From: Paraburkholderia caffeinilytica
Lineage (GTDB): Bacteria; Pseudomonadota; Gammaproteobacteria; Burkholderiales; Burkholderiaceae
Length of the DNA: 64,000 nt
Direction of reading: 5' to 3'
NCBI RefSeq assembly: GCF_003368325.1
Contig: NZ_CP031466.1
Location: forward strand, 3,038,001 to 3,102,000
Shown: piece by piece, positions 26,694 to 36,061 of the stretch
Layout of the letters: each line of letters begins with the position of its first letter
How positions within the stretch are numbered: position 1 is the stretch's first letter
Position numbers and translations under genes: made by a program
The notes under the pieces: model-generated
What the model was told of the DNA's origin: nothing
The model's input: the letters and a program-made list of their open reading frames with translations, nothing else
Databases searched by the model: none

Positions 26694-27155
26694 GGCGATT
26701 TGCGTCATCTACGCAGCCGCGCGCCTGCGTCAAGTGGCAACCCTGGATGGCAAGATGGCACGCGACGCCCATCGCAGTGATTAGCGTGCGCTCCATGATG
26801 CCGGCCTACGGCAGTGACGTGGGCGTGGTACTGGGACAGGTGTGCATAGCAAACAAAAGCAACAGGATCACAGCGATTCCGGAGTTGCTCGATCCTCCAA
26901 CGGGATTTCCCTCTGGGCGTCGAAAGCAGTATGGACTGGGTACTCAACATGATCTTTGGCGAAAACCAGTGCCATGCGAGAGCCGCGACTACGGCGCAGA
27001 ACTTCGCAATGCTGTGCCGTAATCTCATTGAATTTGCTTAAGCTCGATACAAACACGAGCGCAGAACTGAAAGTATGCCGCCCAAGGCCCGCGCCAACGG
27101 ATCAGTGCGCGCCACAGCCTGATCGGCTTATGAAGTTCATGGAATTGCCCTGACG
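26694..27155 (+). pseudogene. Decayed ISAs1-family transposase
   Basis: Pieces of an ISAs1 transposase appear in order but in different frames. First comes QVATLDGKMARDAHRSD, matching the AIDGKTLRRSHR segment, then a stop. Next is PAYGSDVGVVLGQV...KSNRITAIPELLD, matching the conserved VSA-YGS-LGQ-KSNEITAIPELL block. After an internal deletion near 26905 there is LGVESSMDWVLNMIFGENQ, matching the C-terminal WGIENSLHWVLDMTF block, and finally LNLLKLDTNTS. At least three lesions make it non-functional. No terminal inverted repeats were identified. It marks the right-hand part of the island. Confidence 0.8.
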
Positions 27156-27214
27156 CAATCCTCCATACGGCCGACCTGTTCGCAGTCGTATTCCGCGAAG
27201 CCGAAGCATACCCC

Positions 27215-28741
27215 TTACTGAAACGCCACTTCCGCGAAACTGCGCAACTTGCGGCTATGCAAACGATGTAGCCCGTTCATCCGCAACAACTCCATCGCCT
27301 TCACGCCGATCTGCAGATGCTGATCGACCTGCGCGCGATAGAACTGATCCGCCATGCCGGGCAGTTTCAACTCGCCATGCAAAGGCTTATCCGACACACA
27401 AAGTAAGGTGCCGTAAGGCACGCGGAAACGGAACCCGTTAGCGGCGATCGTCGCGCTTTCCATATCGAGCGCGACCGCACGGCTTTGCGAGAGCCGCTGC
27501 ACCGGCTCGCGATGATCGCGCAACTCCCAGTTGCGGTTATCGACACTCGCCACCGTGCCCGTGCGCATCACGCGCTTCAACTCGACGCCATCCAGTTGCG
27601 TGACCTGCGCGACCGCGCGTTCCAGCGCCACCTGCACTTCGGCGAGTGCAGGAATCGGCACCCACAGCGGCAAATCGTCGTCGAGCACGTGGTCTTCGCG
27701 CACGTAGCCGTGCGCCAGCACGTAGTCGCCCAAACGCTGCGTATTGCGCAGACCCGCGCAGTGGCCGAGCATGATCCACGCATGCGGGCGCAGCACGGCG
27801 ATGTGATCCGTGATCGTCTTCGCGTTCGACGGCCCGACGCCGATGTTGACCATCGTGATGCCGCTGCCGTCGGCACGCTTCAGGTGATACGCGGGCATCT
27901 GCGGCAAACGCGGCGGCGCCGTGCCTTCCTGGGCCTGCTCGCCGAGATTTTCGTTGTACGTGATCACGTCGCCCGGTTCGACGAACGACGTGTATTCACT
28001 GCGATAGGCGCGCAGTTCTTCGTCGTCGGTATGGGCCATCATCGTGCGGCCGAGTTTGACGAACTCGTCGATATAGAACTGGTAGTTCGTGTACAGCACG
28101 TAGTTCTGACAATGCGTGGGCGACGTCGCCGTGTAATGCTTCAATCGATGCAGCGAAAAATCCACCCGCGCCGCCGTGAACAACGCCAGCGGATGCGGCT
28201 CGCCCGGCGGCGGCTCATAGGTGCCGTTGACGATGCGGTCGTCGAGCAGCGCGAGGTCCGGCGTGTCGAACACGTCGCGCATCAGGAACAGGCGTTCGCG
28301 ATCCAGATCGCCTTCGAGATGGATGCCTTCGGCGAACGCGAAGTGAATCGGAATCGGCTGATCGGACACGCCGACCTCGATCTGCACATGATGGTTTTTG
28401 GCCAGCAGACGCAACTGCTCGCGATAGTAGTTGCCGAACAGATCCGGCCGCGTGACCGTGGTCTCGAACACGCCCGGACCCGCGACGAAACCGTACGAGC
28501 GGCGCGAGTCGATATGCGTGTTGACCTCCGTGCGCACTCTGACGAACGGGTAGCAGGCACGTACCCGGCGTTCGAACAGTTCGTTGCGGCGGTAGCGCGC
28601 GAAGGCGTCGCGCAGGAACGACGTGTTCGCTTCGTAGATCGCCGACAGATGCGTGACGGCCTCGGCCGCGTCGTCAAAGGATTCGGTTGGGAAGCTGTTG
28701 GCGGGAGTCTGCACCGCGCGTTGATTGGTATCGTTGTTCAT
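27215..28741 (-). CDS. amn: AMP nucleosidase
   Basis: The enzyme splits AMP into adenine and ribose 5-phosphate and helps set adenylate levels. The 508-residue protein has the AMP-nucleosidase N-terminal domain (FARYRRNELFERRVRACYPFVR, in two parts near 45-66). A C-terminal phosphorylase-like domain follows with TMVNIGVGPSNAKTITDHIA, a HAWIMLGHCAGLR stretch and the VALDMESATIAANGFRF motif. Of two closely spaced Met codons I chose 28741, nine bases after GAGG. It is monocistronic and divergent from the DUF2782 gene. Confidence 0.95.
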   Translation of the reverse strand: MNNDTNQRAVQTPANSFPTESFDDAAEAVTHLSAIYEANTSFLRDAFARYRRNELFERRVRACYPFVRVRTEVNTHIDSRRSYGFVAGPGVFETTVTRPDLFGNYYREQLRLLAKNHHVQIEVGVSDQPIPIHFAFAEGIHLEGDLDRERLFLMRDVFDTPDLALLDDRIVNGTYEPPPGEPHPLALFTAARVDFSLHRLKHYTATSPTHCQNYVLYTNYQFYIDEFVKLGRTMMAHTDDEELRAYRSEYTSFVEPGDVITYNENLGEQAQEGTAPPRLPQMPAYHLKRADGSGITMVNIGVGPSNAKTITDHIAVLRPHAWIMLGHCAGLRNTQRLGDYVLAHGYVREDHVLDDDLPLWVPIPALAEVQVALERAVAQVTQLDGVELKRVMRTGTVASVDNRNWELRDHREPVQRLSQSRAVALDMESATIAANGFRFRVPYGTLLCVSDKPLHGELKLPGMADQFYRAQVDQHLQIGVKAMELLRMNGLHRLHSRKLRSFAEVAFQ

Positions 28742-28941
28742 CTTCATTCACCTCAATTGATGAGATGACATTACCACGGAACCCGCGATCGCCAAATGAC
28801 CGCGCGGCGCCTGGCACACCCGCCGCAACAGCGGCCGCAAGATTGCGCGCAGATTGCGCGAAAGCGGCGCAAAATAAGGCGATCGCACCCGTAGGCAAGG
28901 CTGGATTTGCTAGAATCGGGACACCAATTTGGAGAATCACC

Positions 28942-29337
28942 ATGAAGCCGCTCCTTCCCGTCGCCGTTGCACTGGCCTTCGCCTTTGGCAACGCCGCGAT
29001 GGCTGCCCAGCCTGTCGATGACACTCCGCCCGCCGGCGCGCCCCAGTCCGCCAATGAACGGGCCGGTCTGCCCGACCTGGAGAAGATCAATCGTCCGGCC
29101 GCCGAGGTCAGCTCGAAGGTCGAAATCAACGTCCCGCGCACGCCGAGCTTCTACGAACGCAGCGCTAACGGCACCGAAATCACCGAATACCGCGATAAAG
29201 GCAAGCCCGTTGAAATCAACGTGCATTCGAATCTCGGCACGCGCTATCAGATGAGCGCGCCGCTCGACACATCGCCCACCGTGCGCGACAACGGCCGCGC
29301 GAGCACGCGCTTGCCGTCGGTGAATCTGACTTATTGA
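28942..29337 (+). CDS. DUF2782 family periplasmic protein
   Basis: The 131-residue protein starts MKPLLPVAVALAFAFGNAAMAAQ, a classical signal peptide with an AMA-A cleavage site. A proline-rich linker and the short DUF2782 core follow (TEYRDKGKPVEINVHSNLGT, then RYQMSAPLDTSPTV). The function of the family is unknown. In related bacteria it lies next to thrB or polA; here thrB begins 164 bases downstream. ATG 28942 follows GGAG by seven bases, so I reject the longer open frame from 28687. Confidence 0.88.
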   Translation: MKPLLPVAVALAFAFGNAAMAAQPVDDTPPAGAPQSANERAGLPDLEKINRPAAEVSSKVEINVPRTPSFYERSANGTEITEYRDKGKPVEINVHSNLGTRYQMSAPLDTSPTVRDNGRASTRLPSVNLTY

Positions 29338-29501
29338 TATTGAGGCTTGCCGGGGCGGCGGCGTGACGTAAGCCGCCTCTGGATCTGCGCGGCCCACGGG
29401 CGTCGCCTCGGGCTTTCGGCCTGCTCGCCGATTTTCAGCATCCCACACTTCGCACTGGTCGCATCGCGCCAGCCCGACTAACCTGATCCGACGTTTCCCG
29501 C

Positions 29502-30497
29502 ATGGCTGTCTTCACCGCTGTCACCGAACCCCAACTAGCAGAATGGATGCGTCACTACGATCTCGGCGAAGTCGTCGAGTTTCGCGGCATCCCGTCCGGT
29601 ATTGAGAACAGCAACTTCTTTCTGACGACGACGCGCGGCGAATACGTCCTCACGATTTTCGAAAAGCTGACGGCCGGGCAACTGCCGTTCTATCTCGATC
29701 TGATGCAGCATCTGGCCGCGCACCGCGTGCCGGTGCCGGATCCCATGCCGCGCGAAGACGGCGCGCTGTTCGGCATGCTGCACGGCAAGCCCGCCGCCAT
29801 CGTGACCAAGCTTGAAGGCGCGCCGGAGTTGGCGCCGCAAATCGAACACTGCGTCGAAGTCGGGCAAATGCTCGCGCGCATGCACCTGGCAGGGCGCGAC
29901 TACCCACGCTATCAGCCGAATCTGCGCAGCCTGCCGTGGTGGAAAGAAACCGTGCCGACCATCCTGCCGTTCCTTGCGGACACGCAGCGCGACTTGCTGT
30001 CGTCCGAACTGGCGCATCAGGAGGCTTTCTTCGCGTCGGCGGATTACCGCACGCTTCCCGAAGGCCCGTGCCACGCCGACCTGTTCCGCGACAACGCGCT
30101 GTTCGCGCATGCCGCGCCGGAAACCGGCCACGAGGTGCGGCTGGGCGGTTTCTTCGACTTCTATTTCGCCGGCTGCGACAAGTGGCTGTTCGACGTCGCG
30201 GTAACAGTCAACGACTGGTGCGTCGACCTCGCCACCGGCAAGCTCGACGAGGCGCGCACCGAAGCCATGCTGCGCGCCTACCAGACCGTGCGCCCGTTCA
30301 CCGTCGAGGAAAACCGTCATTGGGGCGACATGCTGCGTGCGGGTGCTTACCGCTTCTGGGTCTCGCGCCTGTATGATTTTCATTTGCCGCGCGCGGCCGA
30401 GCTGCTCAAACCGCACGACCCCGGCCATTTCGAGCGCATCCTGCGCGAACGCCTGTCCGGCGTAGCACTTCCAGGCATTCATACCTCATGCAACTGA
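29502..30497 (+). CDS. thrB: Homoserine kinase (APH-fold ThrB)
   Basis: The enzyme phosphorylates homoserine in threonine synthesis. The 331-residue protein is of the choline/aminoglycoside-kinase-like ThrB type: [20 protein letters not shown] near 26-46, the catalytic loop [15 protein letters not shown] near 186-200 (HxDxxxxN), and the metal site GFFDFYFAG near 216. The 3' end overlaps the next gene by ten bases, so the two are probably cotranscribed. Confidence 0.95.
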   Translation: MAVFTAVTEPQLAEWMRHYDLGEVVEFRGIPSGIENSNFFLTTTRGEYVLTIFEKLTAGQLPFYLDLMQHLAAHRVPVPDPMPREDGALFGMLHGKPAAIVTKLEGAPELAPQIEHCVEVGQMLARMHLAGRDYPRYQPNLRSLPWWKETVPTILPFLADTQRDLLSSELAHQEAFFASADYRTLPEGPCHADLFRDNALFAHAAPETGHEVRLGGFFDFYFAGCDKWLFDVAVTVNDWCVDLATGKLDEARTEAMLRAYQTVRPFTVEENRHWGDMLRAGAYRFWVSRLYDFHLPRAAELLKPHDPGHFERILRERLSGVALPGIHTSCN

Positions 30498-31294
30498 TCG
30501 AAGTCCCCGCGAAAACCGGCTATGTCTGGTTCCGGCAGGGTATCTGGCTGTTCCGCAAGAACCCGCTCGCGTTTCTGACGCTGTTCTTCACCTATCTGCT
30601 GATCATGACGCTGGCGGCGCAGATTCCGGTTGTCGGCGGCGTGCTGCCGCTGATCTTCATTCCGGGTGTCGCGGTCGGCTTCATGGCGGCGTGCCGCAAC
30701 ACCATCGCGGGCAAGCCGGTATTCCCAACCATTCTGGTGGACGGCTTTCACTCGTATGGCGCCGTGGTCGCCAAGCGGCTGCTGGTGCTGGGCGTGCTGT
30801 ACGTTATCGCGATGGCGCTGGTGCTGGCCGGCTCGGCACTCGCCGACGGCGGCATGCTGCTAAAGGTCATGCTCGGCGCGGCCACCATGGATCAGGATGC
30901 GATCGCCAACAGCAATATCCCGCTGGCAATCATCACCGCGTTCGCGTTCTACATTCCGGTCGCGATGATTTTCTGGTTCTCCCCAATCCTTACCGCATGG
31001 CACGACGTGCCGCCCGTCAAGGCGATGTTCTTCAGCATCGTCAGTTGCTGGCGCAATCGCGGCGCGTTCATCGTGTTCGGCGCGTTGTGGTTCGCGGTTG
31101 CGACAACCGTTTCGTTCGGCCTGTCCGCGCTGATGCAGGCGCTGGGCGCAGGCGACTTCGCGTTCGCGATCCTGATGCCTGCCACGATGATCGTCACGAC
31201 CATGCTGTATTGCTCGTTCTACGCGACCTATCGCGGCTGCTTCGGCGTGCAAACGCCTGAAGCGCCGGACCTGCCGACCACACCGGCGGCCTGA
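30488..31294 (+). CDS. BPSS1780 family membrane protein
   Basis: The 268-residue integral membrane protein begins [22 protein letters not shown]. It contains about six hydrophobic segments (for example [20 protein letters not shown] and [15 protein letters not shown]). It matches the Burkholderiales family named after BPSS1780, whose function is unknown. Start codon and thrB stop overlap, a conserved neighbourhood in this group as far as I recall. Confidence 0.85.
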   Translation: MQLIEVPAKTGYVWFRQGIWLFRKNPLAFLTLFFTYLLIMTLAAQIPVVGGVLPLIFIPGVAVGFMAACRNTIAGKPVFPTILVDGFHSYGAVVAKRLLVLGVLYVIAMALVLAGSALADGGMLLKVMLGAATMDQDAIANSNIPLAIITAFAFYIPVAMIFWFSPILTAWHDVPPVKAMFFSIVSCWRNRGAFIVFGALWFAVATTVSFGLSALMQALGAGDFAFAILMPATMIVTTMLYCSFYATYRGCFGVQTPEAPDLPTTPAA

Positions 31295-31534
31295 GCGCCG
31301 GCCCGGCTGCTGTTCAGGCGCGGACGCTTTTTCGGCGCCCGCGTGGTTTCGATCCGGCGCACTGCCCGTTTTCGCCTCGACGCCGGCCACAGTCCCGCCA
31401 CGGCGGCCCCCACACCGCCTACGCCCCCTGCCTTGACGCCCTCAGCACGTCTGGTTCGAGGCGCCATCCGCCTCCGCCATTTCGCCAGATCTACAGCCGC
31501 ACTCGGCAGCTTGCCTCTACTTGCGGCACAATGG

Positions 31535-31558
31535 TTTGCGCGCAATCGATTTGCACGC
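31535..31558 (+). promoter_or_regulatory. Predicted OhrR operator before ohrR
   Basis: The sequence tttgcgcgcaatcgatttgc has an imperfect palindrome GCAA-TCG-ATTTGC. It resembles the operator upstream of ohr (tttgcacacaaatgatttg), in keeping with autoregulation. Confidence 0.5.
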
Positions 31559-31580
31559 TCTTTTTTAAGCGAGATGCACC

Positions 31581-32033
31581 ATGACCCAGCGCCCGGTTTT
31601 TCCCTTCACGCTCGACGAGCAACTCTGCTTCGCGCTCTATTCGACCTCGCTTGCGATGACGAAAGCGTACAAACCGCTGCTCGACAAGCTCGGCCTGACG
31701 TACCCGCAATATCTGACGATGCTCGTGCTATGGGAAGCCGACGACGTCACGGTGAAAGACATGGCCGCGCGCCTGAATCTCGACTCGGCGACGGTCACGC
31801 CGCTGCTCAAGCGTCTCGAGACACAGGGCTACCTGGAACGGGTACGCGGCGTCGAAGATGAGCGGCTCGTCTATATCCGGCTCACCAAAGCGGGCACGGC
31901 GCTGAAGCGTCAGGCACGCGAAGTGCCCGCGGAAATCTTCTGCGCGACCCAGCAGTCGCCAGAATTCCTACTCCGTTTGCGCGACGATCTGACGCGCCTG
32001 CGCACCACGCTCAACGATTACATGGACCACTAG
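31581..32033 (+). CDS. ohrR: MarR-family organic hydroperoxide sensor OhrR
   Basis: The 150-residue winged-helix repressor has the OhrR N-terminus [20 protein letters not shown] with the peroxide-sensing Cys at residue 16. It has the recognition region [20 protein letters not shown] and the wing [13 protein letters not shown] second Cys (EIFCATQQ) near residue 115 would make it a two-Cys OhrR. Oxidation by organic peroxides releases it from the ohr operator. The target ohr follows 169 bases downstream on the same strand. Confidence 0.94.
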   Translation: MTQRPVFPFTLDEQLCFALYSTSLAMTKAYKPLLDKLGLTYPQYLTMLVLWEADDVTVKDMAARLNLDSATVTPLLKRLETQGYLERVRGVEDERLVYIRLTKAGTALKRQAREVPAEIFCATQQSPEFLLRLRDDLTRLRTTLNDYMDH

Positions 32034-32067
32034 CCGGCCTGTTTCAAAAAGCATGCTATCGGCACGA

Positions 32068-32101
32068 TGCAAAAATTAATTTGCACACAAATGATTTGTG
32101 T
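32068..32101 (+). promoter_or_regulatory. Tandem OhrR operators before ohr
   Basis: Two adjoining palindromes are seen: TGCAAA-AATTAA-TTTGCA (32068-32085) and ACACAAAT-G-ATTTGTGT (32085-32101, perfect). A TACTAT -10-like box starts at 32101, so a bound repressor would block the promoter. Confidence 0.65.
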
Positions 32102-32202
32102 ACTATCTTTATCACATGCCGCTTCGATAGCGCTCCGCCAGAAGGGCGGGGAAACAGCGGCAAGCATGCAGACCCTGACAAACCAGACTAAGGAGCAGCA
32201 CC

Positions 32203-32622
32203 ATGAACATCCTCTACAAGGCGAGCGCAACCAGCACCGGTGGCCGTGACGGCCGCGCAGTATCGTCGGACAATGCGTTGGACGTGAAGCTGGCGGCACC
32301 GCGTGAACTGGGCGGCACCGGCGCGGCAGGCACCAACCCGGAACAACTCTTTGCAGCCGGCTACTCGGCATGTTTCCTGAGCGCGATGAAATTCGTCGCC
32401 GGCCAACGCAAGCAGGCTTTGCCGGCTGACACGCAAGTCACGGCAGAAGTGGGAATCGGCCCGAACGACAACGGCGGTTTCGCGCTCGACATCGATCTGC
32501 GCATCTCGTTGCCCGGCCTCGCTGCAGAGGCAGCCAAGGAACTGGTCGACGCAGCCCATCAGGTTTGCCCGTACTCGAACGCCACACGCAACAACGTCGC
32601 GGTGCGCCTGCAAGTCGCGTAA
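32203..32622 (+). CDS. ohr: Organic hydroperoxide resistance protein Ohr
   Basis: Ohr is a cytoplasmic thiol peroxidase that reduces organic and fatty-acid hydroperoxides with lipoyl-protein partners. The 139-residue protein has its two catalytic cysteines: C57 in FAAGYSACFLSAMKF and the second in AHQVCPYSNATRNN near residue 121. It begins MNILYKASATSTGGRDGRA, as usual for the family, with AAGGAGCAGCACC as ribosome site. Confidence 0.96.
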   Translation: MNILYKASATSTGGRDGRAVSSDNALDVKLAAPRELGGTGAAGTNPEQLFAAGYSACFLSAMKFVAGQRKQALPADTQVTAEVGIGPNDNGGFALDIDLRISLPGLAAEAAKELVDAAHQVCPYSNATRNNVAVRLQVA

Positions 32623-32690
32623 GCGCCAGCGGCTTCAACGAATTGCCCATGAATCGTTGACGCGCGCGGCACAACCAAGCCGTCATGAAC

Positions 32691-32730
32691 ACGCCCGCAC
32701 CCTGCAAACCAGGCGCGGGCGTCGTGCTGT
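32691..32730 (+). terminator. Weak terminator after ohr
   Basis: acgcccgc (32691-32698) pairs with gcgggcgt (32715-32722), with a 16-base loop and GTGCTGTTTC behind. The remainder of 32623-32923 shows no gene. Confidence 0.35.
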
Positions 32731-32923
32731 TTCACGGCGCAATAGGCGTTCGCGGACGCGGCACGGAATGTGCGGCATTGATCCGACCCAACACCTGCCG
32801 TCACGCGACTTCGGCCGTAGCGCTGCAAGCAGGCGCTCAGTTCAGTAATATCGTCGGCTGGCAGCCGATCATTGCGCCGGTTCATGCTTCGCCGCACTGC
32901 CCTTTACCTGACTCACGATCCCA

Positions 32924-34423
32924 ATGACACGCGTCCGGCGCCTGAACGACACCTTCGATACCGGTCTGGTCTGGTTTCGCCGCGACCTGCGCAGCCCGGA
33001 TAACGCCGCGCTCTACTACGCGCTCAAGCATTGCGGGCGCGTCTGGTGCGTGTTCGTATTCGACACGACGATCCTGCAACCGCTGAGCGACTCCTGGCAA
33101 ACTCGCCATCCGGACACGCCGCCGCAGGACCGCCGCATCGAGTTCATTCTTGCCGCGTTGGGCGAGTTGGACGAGGCGTTGCGCGCCAAAGGCGGCGGCC
33201 TCATCGTGCTGTACGGCGATCCGGTCGATCTGGTGCCCAGACTCGCCGTCGAACTCGGCGCGGATGCAATATTCACGAATCACGATTACGAACCCGTCGC
33301 GATCGAGCGTGACGAGACGGTGCGCCAGCGGCTTGTCGAAGCCGGGCGCCAATGGCTGACGTTTAAAGATCAGGTGATTTTCGAGCGCGATGAGGTGCTG
33401 ACCGGCCAGAACAAGCCGTTCACGGTGTTCACGCCCTACAAGAACGCATGGCTCAAGCAGCTGACGGCCTTCGATCTTCAACCGTATCCGGTCGAGACCT
33501 ATATAAAGCAGCTTGCAGCACTGCCGCCCAAGCTGGACCGCCAGTTGCCGACGCTCGATCAGCTCGGTTTCGCACCGAGCAATCTTGCGGAGCTCAACTT
33601 GCCCACCGGCATGAGTGGCGCGCAACGCCTGCTCGAAGACTTCATGACTCGCATCGACAGCTATCAGGACCGGCGCGACTTTCCCGCCGTCAAAGGTCCG
33701 AGCTACCTGTCGATGCACCTGCGCTTCGGCACTGTCTCGATCCGCACGCTTGCGCGACTCGCGCACGAGATGTCATTGCAGCCTGACGGGCAAGGCTCTG
33801 CCACGTGGCTGTCCGAACTGATCTGGAGGGATTTTTACTTCATGATCCTGTCGCACCATCCAAGGCTGGCGGGCGGTGCGTCGTTCAAGGAAGAGTACGA
33901 TCGGCTGCGCTGGGAGCACGGCCCGGAAGCGGACGAGGCGTTCGCCGCATGGTGCGACGGCCGCACGGGCTATCCGCTGGTCGACGCCGCCATGCTGCAA
34001 CTGAACCGCACCGGCTACATGCACAACCGCCTGCGAATGGTGACGGCGAGTTTTCTGGTGAAGGATCTGGGCATCGACTGGCGACGTGGCGAGCGCTACT
34101 TCGCCGAACAGCTCAACGACTTCGATTTTTCGGCGAATAACGGCGGCTGGCAATGGGCGGCGTCGACGGGATGCGACGCGCAGCCGTATTTCCGGATCTT
34201 CAATCCGATCACGCAATCCGAAAAGTTCGACGCCGAAGGGCGCTTTATCAAACGCTACCTGCCGCAGCTTGCGAAACTGCCGGCCAAATGGATACACGCG
34301 CCGTGGCTGGCGGGTTCGGAACGGCTCGCTGAATGCGGCGTGACACTAGGCAAGGACTACCCGGCCCCGATCGTCGACCATGCCGAAGCGCGGCAGCGTA
34401 CGCTTGCCCGTTTCGGCAAGTAA
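32924..34423 (+). CDS. phrB: Deoxyribodipyrimidine photolyase (CPD photolyase)
   Basis: The flavoenzyme repairs UV-induced cyclobutane pyrimidine dimers using light. The 499 residues start with the alpha/beta antenna domain (TGLVWFRRDLRSPDNAALYY). They continue with the FAD-binding helical domain including ATWLSELIWRDFYFMIL near 300, RTGYPLVDAAMLQLNRTGYM near 347 and DFSANNGGWQWAASTGCD near 403. The electron-transfer tryptophans typical of class I enzymes are in these blocks. Confidence 0.95.
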   Translation: MTRVRRLNDTFDTGLVWFRRDLRSPDNAALYYALKHCGRVWCVFVFDTTILQPLSDSWQTRHPDTPPQDRRIEFILAALGELDEALRAKGGGLIVLYGDPVDLVPRLAVELGADAIFTNHDYEPVAIERDETVRQRLVEAGRQWLTFKDQVIFERDEVLTGQNKPFTVFTPYKNAWLKQLTAFDLQPYPVETYIKQLAALPPKLDRQLPTLDQLGFAPSNLAELNLPTGMSGAQRLLEDFMTRIDSYQDRRDFPAVKGPSYLSMHLRFGTVSIRTLARLAHEMSLQPDGQGSATWLSELIWRDFYFMILSHHPRLAGGASFKEEYDRLRWEHGPEADEAFAAWCDGRTGYPLVDAAMLQLNRTGYMHNRLRMVTASFLVKDLGIDWRRGERYFAEQLNDFDFSANNGGWQWAASTGCDAQPYFRIFNPITQSEKFDAEGRFIKRYLPQLAKLPAKWIHAPWLAGSERLAECGVTLGKDYPAPIVDHAEARQRTLARFGK

Positions 34424-34580
34424 GCGCCCGCTCACTTCGTTTTGGTCACAAACATCTTGAGGCGACTGAGCAATGCGCCGTATGCGGCCGCTACTCATGT
34501 TCTGGTGCTGATCACCTTGGGCGCCTCACCCCAAACATCGGCGTTCTTCATTACGCGCCGATGCTTCAAACGCGCACAGC

Positions 34581-34757
34581 TTAGTGCTGGCTCATCCACG
34601 CCGGATGGCGAGTGGTCGCCTCGCGGTCCAGCTTACGCATACGGAATTCCAGATCGTACAGATCGGTTGCCTCAGCGAGGAAAGCGTCAGCGCGTTCTTT
34701 CGCGAGTTGATCAGGCGATTTGGTCAGAAACAGAAACAGGCGGCTAAGCAAGTACAT
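34581..34757 (-). CDS. DUF3563 family small protein
   Basis: The 58-residue protein MYLLSRLFLFLTKSPDQLAK, with the second part containing EATDLYDLEFRMRKLDRE, fits the small DUF3563 family of Burkholderiales, of unknown function. The start at 34757 has GAGG seven bases upstream; a TTG five codons earlier is unlikely. Its promoter region is unusually clear, with TATAAT and a perfect palindrome. Expression under a dedicated repressor is likely. Confidence 0.85.
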   Translation of the reverse strand: MYLLSRLFLFLTKSPDQLAKERADAFLAEATDLYDLEFRMRKLDREATTRHPAWMSQH

Positions 34758-34777
34758 GGTCAACCTCGACAATGAAT

Positions 34778-34823
34778 TTAGGCGTTAACGCCTAAGGGAT
34801 AACCCCTATTATAGGGAAAACCC
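34778..34823 (-). promoter_or_regulatory. Promoter and 18-bp palindrome before the DUF3563 gene
   Basis: On the minus strand TATAAT (34808-34813) lies between agggaaaaccct and agggataacccct, both AGGG-N4-CCC(C)T arrangements. Downstream of the predicted transcription start is TTAGGCGTTAACGCCTAA (34778-34795), a perfect palindrome that ends 20 bases before the start codon. Confidence 0.6.
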
Positions 34824-34864
34824 TAGATTTACGCCATTCTTCATTTCGAAGTGTTGCTCCAACG

Positions 34865-36061
34865 TCACCGTGCGCCCGCCGACGCTTCTGTGGCGGTGCT
34901 TTCGGCGATACGGCCGGTGCTCGTGCGGCGCTGGTGCCTGAAGAATTCCCACACCATGGCGCTTGCGTCCGGACCTTTGGCGGAATGGAACGGGACGGCG
35001 TCGTCGCCGCCGCTCCACGCGTGATCAAGCCCTTGCACGCGGCATAGCCGCACCACGCGCCGCCCACCGCGCATGTAGTCGCGCATCACCACGCCTCCCT
35101 TGCGCTCTTCCTTGACTTCGCCGGATTTGCGCACGCCTTTTTCGTCGACGATCCGGTTCAGGCGGAGAAACTGCACCGCCAACTGGTCCGCATTGGCCGG
35201 CGCGACCACATGGTCGATGTCGCCGTGGAGGATGATGGCCGGCATCCCGGGGTATTCAGCCACGTTGACGAGTTCGTCGACCAGCTCGGCCGGCTCGCGG
35301 CGTGCGCCGCGCCGCATGACGTCCATCGCCGTAATACCGGAGCGGGCCTCGCCAAAAGCGGGGCCGGAATGCAACGCGACCGCCGCAAAATGCTCCGGAT
35401 AGTTGGCGGCCAGAAGCGCCGTCAGGCCGGCCCCGGCAGAGATTCCGGCGACATACACGCGCTCGCTGTCGAAGCCATGCTGCGCCACCAGCGAATCCAC
35501 CAGTGAAACGACCGCGCGCGCCTCGGCGCCGCCAGCGCTGTCGCCGGCGTCGTACCAATGCCAACAGCGATGCGAATGCACGTGCTTCGACTGTTCCGGA
35601 TAAACCACGGCAAAGCCGAACTGGTCGGCAAGCACGTTCATCCGCGTGCCTTCGGCGAATTCGTCGATCGACTGGGTACAGCCGTGCAGCATGACGACCA
35701 GCGGCATTGCCTCATGCGCATGGCCGGACGGGATGTACAACCCGTACTGAAGATGGTTGACGAGCCGCCCGGGCGCGGCAGGCGCCGAATGAAACGAGCG
35801 CGTCCATGAACCGCTCGCCCAGGCCGAGGCACGCGGACGAACCCGCGATTCCCGTGGGGCGGCACGCGGCGCCTCGCGTTTCGCGGATGCGCGCAACGCG
35901 GCCGCCGGCTTGACCGGGCGGACCTTGGCCGAAGGCTTGGTAGTAGCGACACGCGGCGGCCGCGTGGTGGCGCGCTTGGTAGTGGTGTGAGCGTGCTCGG
36001 TTTGAATCGCGAGCAGGCGCTTGAGACCGCGCAGCCAGATTTTCGATAGACTTTTTGCCAT
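34865..36061 (-). CDS. PHB depolymerase family esterase
   Basis: The 398-residue alpha/beta hydrolase has the family blocks LVVMLHGCTQSIDEFAEGTR (about 140) and the lipase box GISAGAGLTALLAANYPEH (Ser near 232). It also has PAIILHGDIDHVVAP, and GLDHAWSGGD near 367 with the catalytic His. It belongs to the LpqC/PHB-depolymerase family that attacks poly(3-hydroxybutyrate) or related esters. The N-terminal 100 residues are very basic, Ala/Arg/Lys/Pro-rich and not a signal peptide, so it may be an intracellular granule-associated enzyme. I chose ATG 36061; the frame is open to 36139. Confidence 0.9.
   Translation of the reverse strand: MAKSLSKIWLRGLKRLLAIQTEHAHTTTKRATTRPPRVATTKPSAKVRPVKPAAALRASAKREAPRAAPRESRVRPRASAWASGSWTRSFHSAPAAPGRLVNHLQYGLYIPSGHAHEAMPLVVMLHGCTQSIDEFAEGTRMNVLADQFGFAVVYPEQSKHVHSHRCWHWYDAGDSAGGAEARAVVSLVDSLVAQHGFDSERVYVAGISAGAGLTALLAANYPEHFAAVALHSGPAFGEARSGITAMDVMRRGARREPAELVDELVNVAEYPGMPAIILHGDIDHVVAPANADQLAVQFLRLNRIVDEKGVRKSGEVKEERKGGVVMRDYMRGGRRVVRLCRVQGLDHAWSGGDDAVPFHSAKGPDASAMVWEFFRHQRRTSTGRIAESTATEASAGAR

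Noticed and set aside
26442..26708. 88-residue minus-strand frame overlapping the cassette promoter
   Set aside because: It overlaps the start of the Tat gene and the transposase remnant, and its composition is not protein-like.
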